NCBI GenBank assembly: GCA_020719045.1
Contig: DYQY01000001.1
Span: 115,683-179,682, forward strand
Length of the DNA: 64,000 nucleotides
From: Candidatus Termititenax sp.
GTDB taxonomy: Bacteria > Margulisbacteria > Riflemargulisbacteria > GWF2-35-9 > DYQY01
Direction: 5' to 3'
Shown: positions 9,978 to 18,186 of the stretch, piece by piece
How the letters are laid out: each line of letters begins with the position of its first letter
Numbering within the stretch: position 1 is the stretch's first letter
The notes under the pieces: model-generated
Seen by the model: only the letters and a program-made list of their open reading frames with translations
What the model was told of the DNA's origin: nothing
Database searches by the model: none
Translations under genes and position numbers: made by a program

Positions 9978-11198
9978 ATGAAAATACCAGAACTATTAGC
10001 ACCAGCAGGTAATTATGAAAATGCCTATTTTGCTCTTAAATATGGAGCAGATGCCATTTATCAGGGACTAGAAGGATTTTCTTTACGAAGAACAGCAAAG
10101 GCAGAGCTAAGTGTTGAGGAACTTCGTAGTTGTGCTGAGCTTGCGCATTCACTGGGAAAAAAGCACTATTTAGCAGTAAATATGTTTGCACATGAAGGGG
10201 ACATCCTTCAGCTAAAAGCTAAAAGCCACATGCTAAAAGCTATAAAGACAGATGCTTTTATTTTATCTGATCCTGGTATGTTTTTAGTATTAAAGGAGCA
10301 GGTTCCAGAGGTTGAGTTTCATTTGTCGACTCAAGCTAATACTCTCAACTCATCAGCTGTTTCTTTCTGGGAAAAGCAAGGAATTAGTAGAGTAATACTC
10401 GCTAGAGAGCTTACGAAAGAAGATATTGTTTCCATAAGAAAAAACACAACCATAGGGATAGAGATGTTTATTCATGGAGCTATGTGCATGAGCTATTCTG
10501 GTAGATGTCATTTAAGTAAATATTTTTTGGGAAGAGATGCTAACAGGGGAGAGTGCGCTCAGCCTTGTAGGTGGGAGTTCAAGATGAAAGACGAAAGACA
10601 AAATATGAAAGACGAAAGTTTTATAGAAATAGAAGAGGATGAAAGAGGGACATACATATTAAACTCAAAAGACCTTTGTTTGGTTGAAAAAATACCTGAG
10701 CTTATAGAGATTGGTGTTGATTCTTTTAAAATAGAGGGCAGAAATAAGACAAGCTACTATGTAGCAAATGTTGTTAGGGTATACAGGAAAGTAATTGATG
10801 AGGTCCTAAAAGGAAAACTAAGTGAAGATACATTATCTTGGGCGAAACAAGAGCTAACAAAAGTTTCTCATAGAGATTATAGTACAGGGTTTTATGATGG
10901 AGAAAAAGGAAGTTTTAATCTTGAGTCATCTGGATATATTAAGGATGTAAAGATGGTTGGTATAGCAAGTTCAGATGGTACAAATATTGAGATAGATGTT
11001 AGAGACAAAATATCAGTCGGTGATGAAATAACCATAATTATGCCAAACAATGGAGTAGACCAAACAATTGTGATAGATAGCATGATAAATAGTAAAACTT
11101 TAGAAATAATAGGTGATGCGCATAACGGGTACAAAGTAGCTATTCCAAAAAAGATAGCACCCTTTGATAAATTAATAGTTAGAAAAAGTAGTATTTAG
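9978..11198 (+). CDS. U32-family protein, TrhP/YegQ-like tRNA uridine 5-hydroxylation protein
   Basis: Peptidase-U32 family member. Close relatives (TrhP/YegQ) act in 5-hydroxyuridine formation at tRNA position 34 rather than as proteases. Diagnostic segments are PELLAPAGNYENAYFALKYG at the N-terminus, FHLSTQANTLNSSAVSFW, the IEMFIHGAMCMSYSGRC box with cysteine cluster CHLSK...GECAQPCRW, and EEDERGTYILNSKDLC with FKIEGRNKTSYYV. A C-terminal beta domain follows. The gene contains two heptanucleotide repeat arrays (10208-10242 and 10586-10620) which encode QLKAKSHMLKA and MKDERQNMKDE segments. It is 15 bases upstream of lepA. Confidence 0.88.
   Translation: MKIPELLAPAGNYENAYFALKYGADAIYQGLEGFSLRRTAKAELSVEELRSCAELAHSLGKKHYLAVNMFAHEGDILQLKAKSHMLKAIKTDAFILSDPGMFLVLKEQVPEVEFHLSTQANTLNSSAVSFWEKQGISRVILARELTKEDIVSIRKNTTIGIEMFIHGAMCMSYSGRCHLSKYFLGRDANRGECAQPCRWEFKMKDERQNMKDESFIEIEEDERGTYILNSKDLCLVEKIPELIEIGVDSFKIEGRNKTSYYVANVVRVYRKVIDEVLKGKLSEDTLSWAKQELTKVSHRDYSTGFYDGEKGSFNLESSGYIKDVKMVGIASSDGTNIEIDVRDKISVGDEITIIMPNNGVDQTIVIDSMINSKTLEIIGDAHNGYKVAIPKKIAPFDKLIVRKSSI
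10208..10242 (+). repeat. heptanucleotide repeat array 1 inside the U32 gene
   Basis: Five consecutive 7-mers: TCAGCTA, AAAGCTA, AAAGCCA, CATGCTA, AAAGCTA. Three bases per codon against a 7-base period gives a 7-residue protein period (LKAKSHMLKA). It lies between the NMFAHEGD and SDPG motifs. Confidence 0.6.
10586..10620 (+). repeat. heptanucleotide repeat array 2 inside the U32 gene
   Basis: Five consecutive 7-mers: GAAAGAC, GAAAGAC, AAAATAT, GAAAGAC, GAAAGTT. They encode a charged MKDERQNMKDES linker between the cysteine motif CAQPCRWEF and EEDERGTY. The layout (five units with a deviant middle) mirrors array 1. Confidence 0.65.
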
Positions 11199-11200
11199 TT

Positions 11201-11206
11201 TATAAT
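11201..11206 (+). promoter_or_regulatory. -10 element of lepA, leaderless type
   Basis: TATAAT with 7 bases to the lepA ATG at 11214, right at the end of the U32 gene. The -35 is poor (GTTAGA region). Together with read-through from the U32 gene it would give a leaderless lepA transcript. Confidence 0.45.
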
Positions 11207-11213
11207 TACCGTC

Positions 11214-13013
11214 ATGGATCAAAAATATATTAGAAACTTTTCAATTATTGCACACATAGACCATGGAAAATCTACCTTAGCCGATAGGCTTTTAGAGGTA
11301 ACTGGAACCATAGATAAACGTGACATGAAAAAGCAAATTTTAGATTCAATGGAGCTTGAGCAAGAACGAGGAATAACCATTAAGCTTCAACCAGCCAGAA
11401 TGATGTATACAGCAGAAGATGGCAACGAATACATGCTTAACCTTATTGATACTCCTGGTCACGTTGATTTTACCTATGAGGTTTCTAGAAGTTTAGCAGC
11501 TTGCGAGGGAGCACTTTTAGTTGTGGATGCCACACAAGGTATAGAGGCACAGACGCTAGCAAATATTTATTTGGCTATTGAGAATAATTTAACGATTCTT
11601 CCAGTAATTAACAAAATAGACCTTCCTGCAGCAGAGCCAGAAAAGGTTATGAAAGAAGTAGAGTCAATACTAGGACCATCAGACTATATACCAGTAAGCG
11701 CAAAAACAGGGGAGGGCATAAAGAACGTCCTCGAGGCTATTGTTAATTTTGTGCCACCACCAAGGGGCGATGTAAATAAACCTCTGAAAGCACTAGTTTT
11801 CGACTCGTATTTTGATAGCTACAGAGGTGTTGAAGTAATGATAAGGGTTATCGATGGTAGCATCAAAGAAGGTCAAAAGATTAAGTTTATGCAAACAGAT
11901 TCAGAGTACGACATAACAGAGATAGGCTATTTTAAGCCAAATCAAATTAAGACAGGTTTTCTAAATACTGGCGAAGTAGGGTACTTAATTGGAAACATTA
12001 AAAATATAGAAAACGTTAAGATAGGTGATACCGTGACTCTTGCTGATAACCAAGCAGATGAAGCGCTACCAGGCTATAAAGAGCCACAATCCATGGTTTT
12101 TTGCGGTCTTTACCCAGTTAGCAGTGATGATTATGAGGACTTAAGAGACGCACTACAGAAGCTTAAACTTAATGATTCTTCTCTTAGGTTTGAACCAGAG
12201 ACATCAAAGGCGCTTGGTTTTGGCTTTAGGTGTGGTTTTTTAGGCTTACTACATATGGAGATTATCAAAGAAAGAATCGAAAGAGAGTTCAACATAGACA
12301 TGATTGCAACATCTCCTGGCGTTGTTTATCATTTAACTTTAGCTAACGGAGATAAGCTTATTATTGATAATCCAGCCAATTATCCTGATCGTGGAAACGT
12401 GGAAAGGATTGAGGAGCCCGTTGCTAAAGCAAACATAATATTGCCTAACGAGTTCGTTGGTGGAGTTATGGACTTGTGTAATAAAAAAAGAGGTAAACTA
12501 GACCATATGGAGTATTTAACAGAGGCTAGGGTTATGCTTCATTATAGGCTACCGCTTAATGAGATAGTTGTTGATTTTTTTGGTCAGCTAAAGTCTATAA
12601 GCAAGGGATATGCATCGCTTGACTATGAGCTTGCTGGCTATGAAGAAGCAGAGCTTGTGAAGGTTGATATTTTACTTAAAAGCGAGATAGTTGATGCGTT
12701 TTCTTTTATTTGTCATAAAGACCATGCTTATTACAGAGGAAGGGCAATTGTAAAAAAATTAAGAGAGCTTATCCCAATGCAGATGTTTGAGATACCAGTT
12801 CAGGCTTCGATAGGAAGTAAGATTATTTCTAGAGAGACCATTAAGGCTATGCGAAAGAATGTTCTAGCAAAGTGTTATGGTGGAGATATTTCTAGAAAGA
12901 GAAAGCTCCTTGAGAAACAAAAAGAAGGTAAGAAAAGGATGAAAAGTGTCGGAAGTGTAGATATTCCAGATGAAGCTTTTATGTCCATACTTAGCATCGA
13001 AGACGAAAAATAA
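11214..13013 (+). CDS. lepA: elongation factor 4 (back-translocating GTPase LepA)
   Basis: Translational GTPase acting on stalled or mistranslocated ribosomes. G1 is [15 protein letters not shown]2 region [10 protein letters not shown]3 DTPGHVDF, G4 NKIDLP, G5 SAKTGEGI. LepA-specific features are the [16 protein letters not shown] segment and the C-terminal [21 protein letters not shown] and [20 protein letters not shown]. Length of 599 is exactly typical. ATG 11214 is chosen from the [21 protein letters not shown]-terminus. The stop codon directly abuts the hemW ATG. Confidence 0.98.
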   Translation: MDQKYIRNFSIIAHIDHGKSTLADRLLEVTGTIDKRDMKKQILDSMELEQERGITIKLQPARMMYTAEDGNEYMLNLIDTPGHVDFTYEVSRSLAACEGALLVVDATQGIEAQTLANIYLAIENNLTILPVINKIDLPAAEPEKVMKEVESILGPSDYIPVSAKTGEGIKNVLEAIVNFVPPPRGDVNKPLKALVFDSYFDSYRGVEVMIRVIDGSIKEGQKIKFMQTDSEYDITEIGYFKPNQIKTGFLNTGEVGYLIGNIKNIENVKIGDTVTLADNQADEALPGYKEPQSMVFCGLYPVSSDDYEDLRDALQKLKLNDSSLRFEPETSKALGFGFRCGFLGLLHMEIIKERIEREFNIDMIATSPGVVYHLTLANGDKLIIDNPANYPDRGNVERIEEPVAKANIILPNEFVGGVMDLCNKKRGKLDHMEYLTEARVMLHYRLPLNEIVVDFFGQLKSISKGYASLDYELAGYEEAELVKVDILLKSEIVDAFSFICHKDHAYYRGRAIVKKLRELIPMQMFEIPVQASIGSKIISRETIKAMRKNVLAKCYGGDISRKRKLLEKQKEGKKRMKSVGSVDIPDEAFMSILSIEDEK

Positions 13014-14057
13014 ATGGTTTCCCATCTTTATTTACATATACCATACTGCACAACAAAATGTGATTATTGTGATTTTTATTCAGTTGCAGGAAACAAAGAG
13101 GTTTCAGATGAATACGTATATGCAATGTTCGAAGAAATCAAAGATAGATACAATGGCGACAAGGTAGATACTGTTTTTTTTGGTGGCGGAACACCAAGCC
13201 TGTTAAGCGGTAGACAAGTGAGTCGTATTTTAGGAACACTAAACTTATCAGTGTTCTGTGAGGTAACTATAGAGTGCAATCCAGAAACAATTAACCTTGA
13301 GAAAATGAGAGCATTTAAGAGTGCTGGAGTAAACAGGATAAGCATAGGTGTACAGTCTTTTGATGATGCTAAACTCAAAGCTATTGGTAGGTACAGAGCT
13401 TGTAATCCTTTAGAGAAGTTTGATATGGCTTTGTCTGTGTTCGATAACGTTGGGATTGATTTAATGTACGCTTTACCTGGACAAAAATTATCAGAGATTA
13501 GAGATGAGATTAGCAGAATACCAGAACAAGTAAAGCATGTTTCCTATTATTCCTTAACCCTGGAAGAGGGAACTAATTTTTATGAAAGAAATAAGAGAAT
13601 TCATCCTATACCAGATGATTTACAAGCAGATATGGCCGAAATAATAGTTAAGCAGCTACATGAAAAAGGTCTTAATCGTTATGAGATTTCTAACTATTCA
13701 AAAGTAGGTTATGAGTGTAAACATAATTTGGCTTATTGGAACTATGAAGACTACTTGGGAATTGGGGCGGGCGCAGCTTCAACTATCAAAGGAAGTAGGA
13801 TAGAAAACGTGCAGGATATTCAAAAGTATATAAGGGGAAACAAAGTAGCAAGCGATTATAAGTTATCAGAGGAAGAGAGAGAGAACGAGCGAATAATGAT
13901 GGGGTTAAGAACTGTATATGGAATATTGTGGGAGGAAAGATATGCGGGTGTATTGCAAAAGTATCCAGACCTCCTTTCATTAAAAGAAGGCCGAATAGTT
14001 TTAACCGATAAAGGCTTTCAGTTTCATGACACTATTGTTAGTGAGCTTATGCTATAA
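13014..14057 (+). CDS. hemW: HemW-like radical SAM protein
   Basis: Family of heme chaperones formerly called oxygen-independent coproporphyrinogen III oxidase. The radical SAM motif is CTTKCDYCDFYS near the N-terminus, followed by VDTVFFGGGTPSLLSG and the VTIECNPETI and GVNRISIGVQSF motifs. The CDFYS ending rather than CxC is typical of HemW and argues against a true HemN. At 347 residues it is slightly short. It directly follows lepA with no gap, a pairing common in bacteria. Its tail overlaps the convergent pilin gene by 6 bases. Confidence 0.9.
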   Translation: MVSHLYLHIPYCTTKCDYCDFYSVAGNKEVSDEYVYAMFEEIKDRYNGDKVDTVFFGGGTPSLLSGRQVSRILGTLNLSVFCEVTIECNPETINLEKMRAFKSAGVNRISIGVQSFDDAKLKAIGRYRACNPLEKFDMALSVFDNVGIDLMYALPGQKLSEIRDEISRIPEQVKHVSYYSLTLEEGTNFYERNKRIHPIPDDLQADMAEIIVKQLHEKGLNRYEISNYSKVGYECKHNLAYWNYEDYLGIGAGAASTIKGSRIENVQDIQKYIRGNKVASDYKLSEEERENERIMMGLRTVYGILWEERYAGVLQKYPDLLSLKEGRIVLTDKGFQFHDTIVSELML

Positions 14058-14462
14058 GCTATTTACACTAAGCCCAATAGTTGTACCGTCTACCTCATAT
14101 AAGCTGAGAGTATAGTCACTACCGTCAGTTGATGAATAGGTAATTTTTCCTTTGGTATCTGAGTTAGCGTATTCCTTTTTTGTATATGGGTTGGTTGGAC
14201 AGGTTTTAATTAGCTCCTCTGTTTTTAATGAGTCATATAAATCTTTGGCTCCTAAGTCACCAATAGGGTAAATACTATTCTCTATAAAATAGTTTTCTAC
14301 ACAAGATTGAAATGTTCGAAGGTTTACCTCGGCACTCATTTGGCTACTTTTATTCTGAATTTTTTTAATATTTGGCACAACAAATGAGCTAAGAATAACC
14401 ATTAACGACAGGGCAATAAGTAGCTCAAATAAAGTAAACCCACTCCTTTTATTTGTTTTCAT
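14052..14462 (-). CDS. type IV pilin / type II secretion pseudopilin-like protein
   Basis: A 136-residue protein with a class III prepilin leader: MKTNKRSG^FTLFELLIALSLMV, a glycine cleavage site followed by F and a glutamate at +5, then one hydrophobic helix. The C-terminal part resembles PulG/PilE pseudopilins, with a CVENYFIENSIYP segment, a TCPTNPYTKKEY loop with paired cysteines, and terminal strands. It is isolated from other pilus genes. Excellent Shine-Dalgarno AAAGGAGGTAAAG precedes the ATG. Whether it is a pilin, pseudopilin or competence minor pilin cannot be told. Confidence 0.85.
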   Translation of the reverse strand: MKTNKRSGFTLFELLIALSLMVILSSFVVPNIKKIQNKSSQMSAEVNLRTFQSCVENYFIENSIYPIGDLGAKDLYDSLKTEELIKTCPTNPYTKKEYANSDTKGKITYSSTDGSDYTLSLYEVDGTTIGLSVNSL

Positions 14463-14487
14463 TCTTTACCTCCTTTTTGTGTTAACA

Positions 14488-14516
14488 ATGTTATACCAAA
14501 AGATTGAGTACGTCAA
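14488..14516 (-). promoter_or_regulatory. promoter of the pilin-like gene
   Basis: Minus strand -35 TTGACG (14516-14511), 17-base spacer, -10 TAACAT (14493-14488), followed by a strong AGGAGG ribosome site. Unlike many genes here, this one has a normal leader. Confidence 0.55.
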
Positions 14517-14580
14517 TAGCTATTAGCATAAAATTGTTGCCGTAGGATGCTCTGTGTTTTAAAATATATTAAGGTCATAG

Positions 14581-14609
14581 TTGCTATCAAATACCTAAAT
14601 CAATATAAT
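14581..14609 (+). promoter_or_regulatory. strong leaderless-type promoter of the small membrane peptide
   Basis: -35 TTGCTA (14581-14586), exactly 17 bases, -10 TATAAT (14604-14609), then 7 bases to ATG 14617. The same pair of hexamers and spacing is found upstream of mnmG (38769-38797). Confidence 0.7.
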
Positions 14610-14616
14610 AGGTACT

Positions 14617-14715
14617 ATGGATCAAGGACGTTTAACTTATTTAATGGTATCAGCCTTTGTTGTTACCTTCTTCTATACAGTAAAATTACTTATTGAAACA
14701 GTAATTAGATTTTAA
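14617..14715 (+). CDS. 32-residue single-span membrane peptide
   Basis: ORF of 33 codons starting MDQGRLTYLMV and ending LLIETVIRF. A run of about 20 hydrophobic residues (YLMVSAFVVTFFYTVKLLI) would span the inner membrane. It is supported by an ideal leaderless promoter at 14581-14609 and by its stop codon overlapping the next start as TAATG. No family recognised. It may be a real small protein, a translational leader for the following gene, or both. Confidence 0.6.
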   Translation: MDQGRLTYLMVSAFVVTFFYTVKLLIETVIRF

Positions 14716-15851
14716 TGTTGTTTAAAATTAATCATATTTATTTATTATTTTTAGTTATTTTTATGTCTTCATTTTCCTTTGCTAGGTATGGAAATTTGTC
14801 CATAAACGACCTAGGCAAAAGCAAAGGTGGAACGTTTTCTATGATTTCTCATGAGGGACAGAATGTCTTAAATATGAACATAGCAAAGGATTTTACATAT
14901 AAAGAAATAAGCACAGGGTTAGGAGTAAACATTGTTTTTCCAGAAAACAAACGACCACCAGGATTGTCGGTTATAGAGATTAGATACATTCAATACGATA
15001 ATGGTGTTTGGGGAATGCGTTTTGGAGAGCTATTGGCGGAAACTTATGGTTATGGTCTTATTATGGATGGTTATAGGGCTTCAACAGTTACTTCATATTT
15101 TAATATGAGCAGAGCAGGCGTTAAGGGGTATACAAAGGTGTTTTCTCCCATAGGGATTTATGGAATGTATGCTGGTTCTGGGGTTGTAGGTGTTAGATTT
15201 ACTCATGACTTACTAAAGATAGCTGAACTTAATACGCCATTAGTTGCAGGAGTTAGTTATGTTACAGATACTGATGGTGTGTTGGATGCAAGCAGTGTAA
15301 GGATAAACAAGGAAGCATATGGGTATAGTTTTGACCTAGGAATGAAGCTGATTAAGCCATGGATGGATGTGTATATGGAATATGGAGCATTATCCAACAA
15401 GTCCAGCGCGTTTGCCTTGGGTACAAAAGTTGATGGAGGAGAAATAATTGACTATAGGCTAGAGTATAGAATCTTAGGAGAAAATTTCACTCCTGGGTTT
15501 TTTAATGCAAATTACGAGATAGCGCCTGTAAATATTACTGCTTCTTATCCCGCTTCTTATGGATACTTTGCTGGAGCAGAGTTAAGGGTAGCACCTTTAG
15601 GGAAAGTAAGTATGGGTTATGAGAAGTATAGCAACAGAGATGCAGTACTTAGAGCAGCGGTAGCTTTTAATAAAATTAATGGCATGTCAGGTGTAGTATC
15701 TTATGAGCAAACACTGCAAGCTGCTGTACCATATAGAGTTAATGGAACGTTTATCTACCCGCTTAATGCTGTAACCAGTCTAGTTACTTATTATGAACAA
15801 ATAGGAAATCAAGAAGCCTCTTATACTTTGGCTTATTCAATGAATTTTTAG
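14715..15851 (+). CDS. exported beta-barrel-like (outer membrane) protein of unknown function
   Basis: A 378-residue protein with a signal peptide (hydrophobic stretch about residues 8-23, then FARYG). The mature part is rich in alternating strands with aromatic residues and glycine (GVWGMRFGELLAETYGYGL, VKGYTKVFSPIGIYGMYAG), and it ends in aromatic residue F (YSMNF), as outer-membrane barrels do. No family named with confidence. Its start overlaps the small membrane peptide, so translation is probably coupled; it lies 16 bases ahead of the flavin-reductase-like gene. Confidence 0.75.
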   Translation: MLFKINHIYLLFLVIFMSSFSFARYGNLSINDLGKSKGGTFSMISHEGQNVLNMNIAKDFTYKEISTGLGVNIVFPENKRPPGLSVIEIRYIQYDNGVWGMRFGELLAETYGYGLIMDGYRASTVTSYFNMSRAGVKGYTKVFSPIGIYGMYAGSGVVGVRFTHDLLKIAELNTPLVAGVSYVTDTDGVLDASSVRINKEAYGYSFDLGMKLIKPWMDVYMEYGALSNKSSAFALGTKVDGGEIIDYRLEYRILGENFTPGFFNANYEIAPVNITASYPASYGYFAGAELRVAPLGKVSMGYEKYSNRDAVLRAAVAFNKINGMSGVVSYEQTLQAAVPYRVNGTFIYPLNAVTSLVTYYEQIGNQEASYTLAYSMNF

Positions 15852-15867
15852 TAAAAGAGGAGCCAGT

Positions 15868-16473
15868 ATGTATAATAAAAAACAAAAGTACGGTGAAAAG
15901 CTAGTTAAACCAACAAAGAGGGTACATTCAAAACCAGCAAATTTACTTTATCCTATACCAGCAGTTATTGTTTCTTGCGGAATAGACCCTAAAGACCACA
16001 ACCTTATAACTGTTTCTTGGGCAGGAACGATATGCAGTGACCCAGTTATGCTTTCAATTTCAATAAGACCAACACGTCATTCGCATAAGATTATTAAGGA
16101 AACAGGAGAGTTTGTTGTAAATTTAACAGATGTTTCATTAGTTAGAGATGCTGATTTTTGTGGGGTTCGTTCAGGAAAAGATATGGATAAGTGGTCTGTA
16201 TTAAAGTTAAAAAAAGCAGCATCACAGCACATACAAACTCCACAAATAGCAACTTCTCCTATTAGCCTGGAATGCAAGACAAAACAAATATTGCAGCTTG
16301 GAACACACGACTGTTTTATCGCAGAGGTAGTCGGAGTTTCAGTTAGGGAAGATTTAATTACTTCAACTGGAGGATATGATTTAGATAGAGCAAGACTAGT
16401 CGCATATAGCCATGGTGCATATTATGAACTTGGTAAGAAGTTAGGTGCGTTTGGTTTTTCTGTTAAAAAATAG
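15868..16473 (+). CDS. flavin reductase-like, FMN-binding split-barrel protein
   Basis: A 201-residue protein of the flavin reductase/flavoredoxin family. The N-terminal segment NLLYPIPAVIVSCG and NLITVSWAGTICSDPVMLSISIRPTRHSHKII, then GEFVVNLTD and DFCGVRSGKDMDKW, are characteristic FMN-binding positions. Such proteins transfer electrons from NAD(P)H or ferredoxin-type donors; the partner is unknown. AGAGGAG precedes the ATG. Confidence 0.88.
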   Translation: MYNKKQKYGEKLVKPTKRVHSKPANLLYPIPAVIVSCGIDPKDHNLITVSWAGTICSDPVMLSISIRPTRHSHKIIKETGEFVVNLTDVSLVRDADFCGVRSGKDMDKWSVLKLKKAASQHIQTPQIATSPISLECKTKQILQLGTHDCFIAEVVGVSVREDLITSTGGYDLDRARLVAYSHGAYYELGKKLGAFGFSVKK

Positions 16474-17268
16474 CTATATATTTATTTTCTCAAAAATAGT
16501 TCTGCCAGAAGAAACAGAGTCTTTGTTTATGAAATGATAGTCTTTTTGGTATTGTAAGTTATCTCTTTCTTTTTGGAATTCTTCTCTCATTCGTTTGCAT
16601 ACGCGTAGTTTTATCGCGAGTGTATTTTCTGGGCTGTAGTAACCAGGTTTACCAAGTTTATTCATTTGTGTTACCAATTGTTGTCTTATCTCATCCATGA
16701 TGCGAACTTCTTTTTTTATTTTTTTAGGAGAACCACCTATCACATAAATCATTTCCTCATTGTATTCGTTCTCTTCAAACAACAGCTCATTCTCATCCTG
16801 GGCACCTTTAAGGGCTTTTCTTTGCATTTTTTCAAGCTCTGGAGGGGTAAGACCAAGATTGGAGAGCGTTTGTGCAAGAAACGCAGTTTTTAGCTCTGCA
16901 AATTTTGAAATCATGAAGTTATGAGATTTTCCTTGAAGATAGTTTTTTATATATTTATCTTTAAGTATTTCAATTTTTTCTTGTAGATTTATTTTGTATC
17001 CCATTTTATGGGCAATAATGTTAGCAGAAACGGATTGATCCATTTGTCTTATACTACTTAGTTTGACATGATCAGATTCCATTAAGGGGTCAATTTTTTT
17101 TGTGCCATCATCTTTTTTAACGACATTCCATTTTATTTTTGAATCTGCAACAACCTTGATACTTTCTTTAGCTTGGGCTTCTTGTTGTAAGGCTTGTTTG
17201 TATGCGTCTAAGTTGTTAGCTTTAAGTTGACGACTTAAGTCAGAATTATTTATTTTATGGATAACCAT
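16474..17268 (-). CDS. unknown soluble helical protein
   Basis: Not recognised. A 264-residue, highly charged protein with no signal peptide or membrane span. It is predicted mostly helical: an N-terminal glutamine/lysine region (LDAYKQALQQEAQAKESIKV), a central LQTL-type helical core (LGLTPPELEKMQRKALKGAQ), an acidic patch, then MDEIRQQLVTQMNKLGKPGYYSPENTLAIKL. It starts 4 bases after the stop of the upstream 112-residue gene, so the two form an operon. Its 3' end is directly adjacent to the convergent flavin-reductase-like gene. Confidence 0.75.
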   Translation of the reverse strand: MVIHKINNSDLSRQLKANNLDAYKQALQQEAQAKESIKVVADSKIKWNVVKKDDGTKKIDPLMESDHVKLSSIRQMDQSVSANIIAHKMGYKINLQEKIEILKDKYIKNYLQGKSHNFMISKFAELKTAFLAQTLSNLGLTPPELEKMQRKALKGAQDENELLFEENEYNEEMIYVIGGSPKKIKKEVRIMDEIRQQLVTQMNKLGKPGYYSPENTLAIKLRVCKRMREEFQKERDNLQYQKDYHFINKDSVSSGRTIFEKINI

Positions 17269-17272
17269 ACAA

Positions 17273-17611
17273 CTAGGATATCAGCCTTGATACTTCCTTT
17301 TCAATCTCTTTTAGAAAATCAAAACTAGAAACAAGTGTTCTGCTAAGGTCTTTTAGTTCATTAAGCTTTGTATTGATAAAGAAAAGCGAACCAGCATCAT
17401 TTTTATTTTCTATAAGTTGACCGTCGATTGTCATTTGCTCAACAGCAGGGTCAGCTAAATCTAGAGTAATTTTGTTAATAGTGCCCTCTAAGGTTTTCAT
17501 AAAAGTTTTTCTATCACCAAGATAGTATTTTTCATTACGGTTGGTAATTAGAAGAGATTGTTTTGCGTCGTCGCTTTTGTAAAGATTAGCACCACTTATA
17601 AAACCTGACAT
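17273..17611 (-). CDS. unknown 112-residue protein, partner of the downstream unknown gene
   Basis: Not recognised. A small soluble protein with an N-terminal beta-like part (QSLLITNRNEKYYLGDRKTF) and a C-terminal helical part (LNELKDLSRTLVSSFDFL). GGGAG precedes the ATG by 7 bases. It forms a two-gene operon with the 264-residue protein that follows. Small size and pairing would suit a chaperone-client or regulator-effector pair, but nothing in the sequence proves this. Confidence 0.7.
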   Translation of the reverse strand: MSGFISGANLYKSDDAKQSLLITNRNEKYYLGDRKTFMKTLEGTINKITLDLADPAVEQMTIDGQLIENKNDAGSLFFINTKLNELKDLSRTLVSSFDFLKEIEKEVSRLIS

Positions 17612-17703
17612 TTTTCGCTCCCTTCGTTAACTTATACGATTACTTAGACACGTATAATATCGACAAAGTTCCGCCTATTTATTCATGGTAAATTCTTGAT
17701 GGA

Positions 17704-18150
17704 TTATTTAAGCTGTCTGATTGCTTCATAAAGTACGATACCTACGCTTGTAGCGAGGTTGATGCTTCTTACTTTTTCATTAAACATTGGGATTGTAATT
17801 CCGGTATCTGCAGAGAAGATAAGGTCCTCAGGTAGACCACGTGACTCGGGGCCAAACACAAGAAAATCATCGTTTTTAAATTCAACATCTGTATAAAGCT
17901 TAGTCGCTTTAGTAGAAAGATAATAAAAAGTATTGTTCGGAAAGTTAGCATGAAGTTCCTGGATACTTTTAACGAGTTTGTAATTCACGTGTTCCCAGTA
18001 GTCTAAGCCTGCTCTTTTAAGGTGTTTGTCATCTAAGGAAAATCCGAGTGGCTCTATTAAATATAGTGGTGTGTTGGTAGCAAGGCAAATACGTGCAATG
18101 TTGCCTGTGTTGGGTGGTATTTCAGGCTCATAAAGTACGATGCTAACCAT
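17704..18150 (-). CDS. trmL: tRNA (cytidine/uridine-34 2'-O)-methyltransferase TrmL-like
   Basis: SPOUT (knotted) methyltransferase that modifies the wobble base. Motifs: LYEPEIPPNTGNIARICLAT at the N-terminus, FGPESRGLP (SAM-loop) and the C-terminal VRSINLATSVGIVLYEA knot. The 148-residue length matches the family. ATG 18150 lies 6 bases after a -10 element, so the mRNA should be leaderless. Confidence 0.94.
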   Translation of the reverse strand: MVSIVLYEPEIPPNTGNIARICLATNTPLYLIEPLGFSLDDKHLKRAGLDYWEHVNYKLVKSIQELHANFPNNTFYYLSTKATKLYTDVEFKNDDFLVFGPESRGLPEDLIFSADTGITIPMFNEKVRSINLATSVGIVLYEAIRQLK

Positions 18151-18156
18151 GTAAGA

Positions 18157-18186
18157 AGTATAGCTTGTTATTTAAAAGTGTGACAA
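18157..18186 (-). promoter_or_regulatory. leaderless-type promoter of trmL
   Basis: Minus strand -35 TTGTCA (18186-18181), 18-base spacer, -10 TATACT (18162-18157), 6 bases, ATG. It lies inside the last codons of dus, so trmL can be transcribed independently of dus. Confidence 0.65.
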
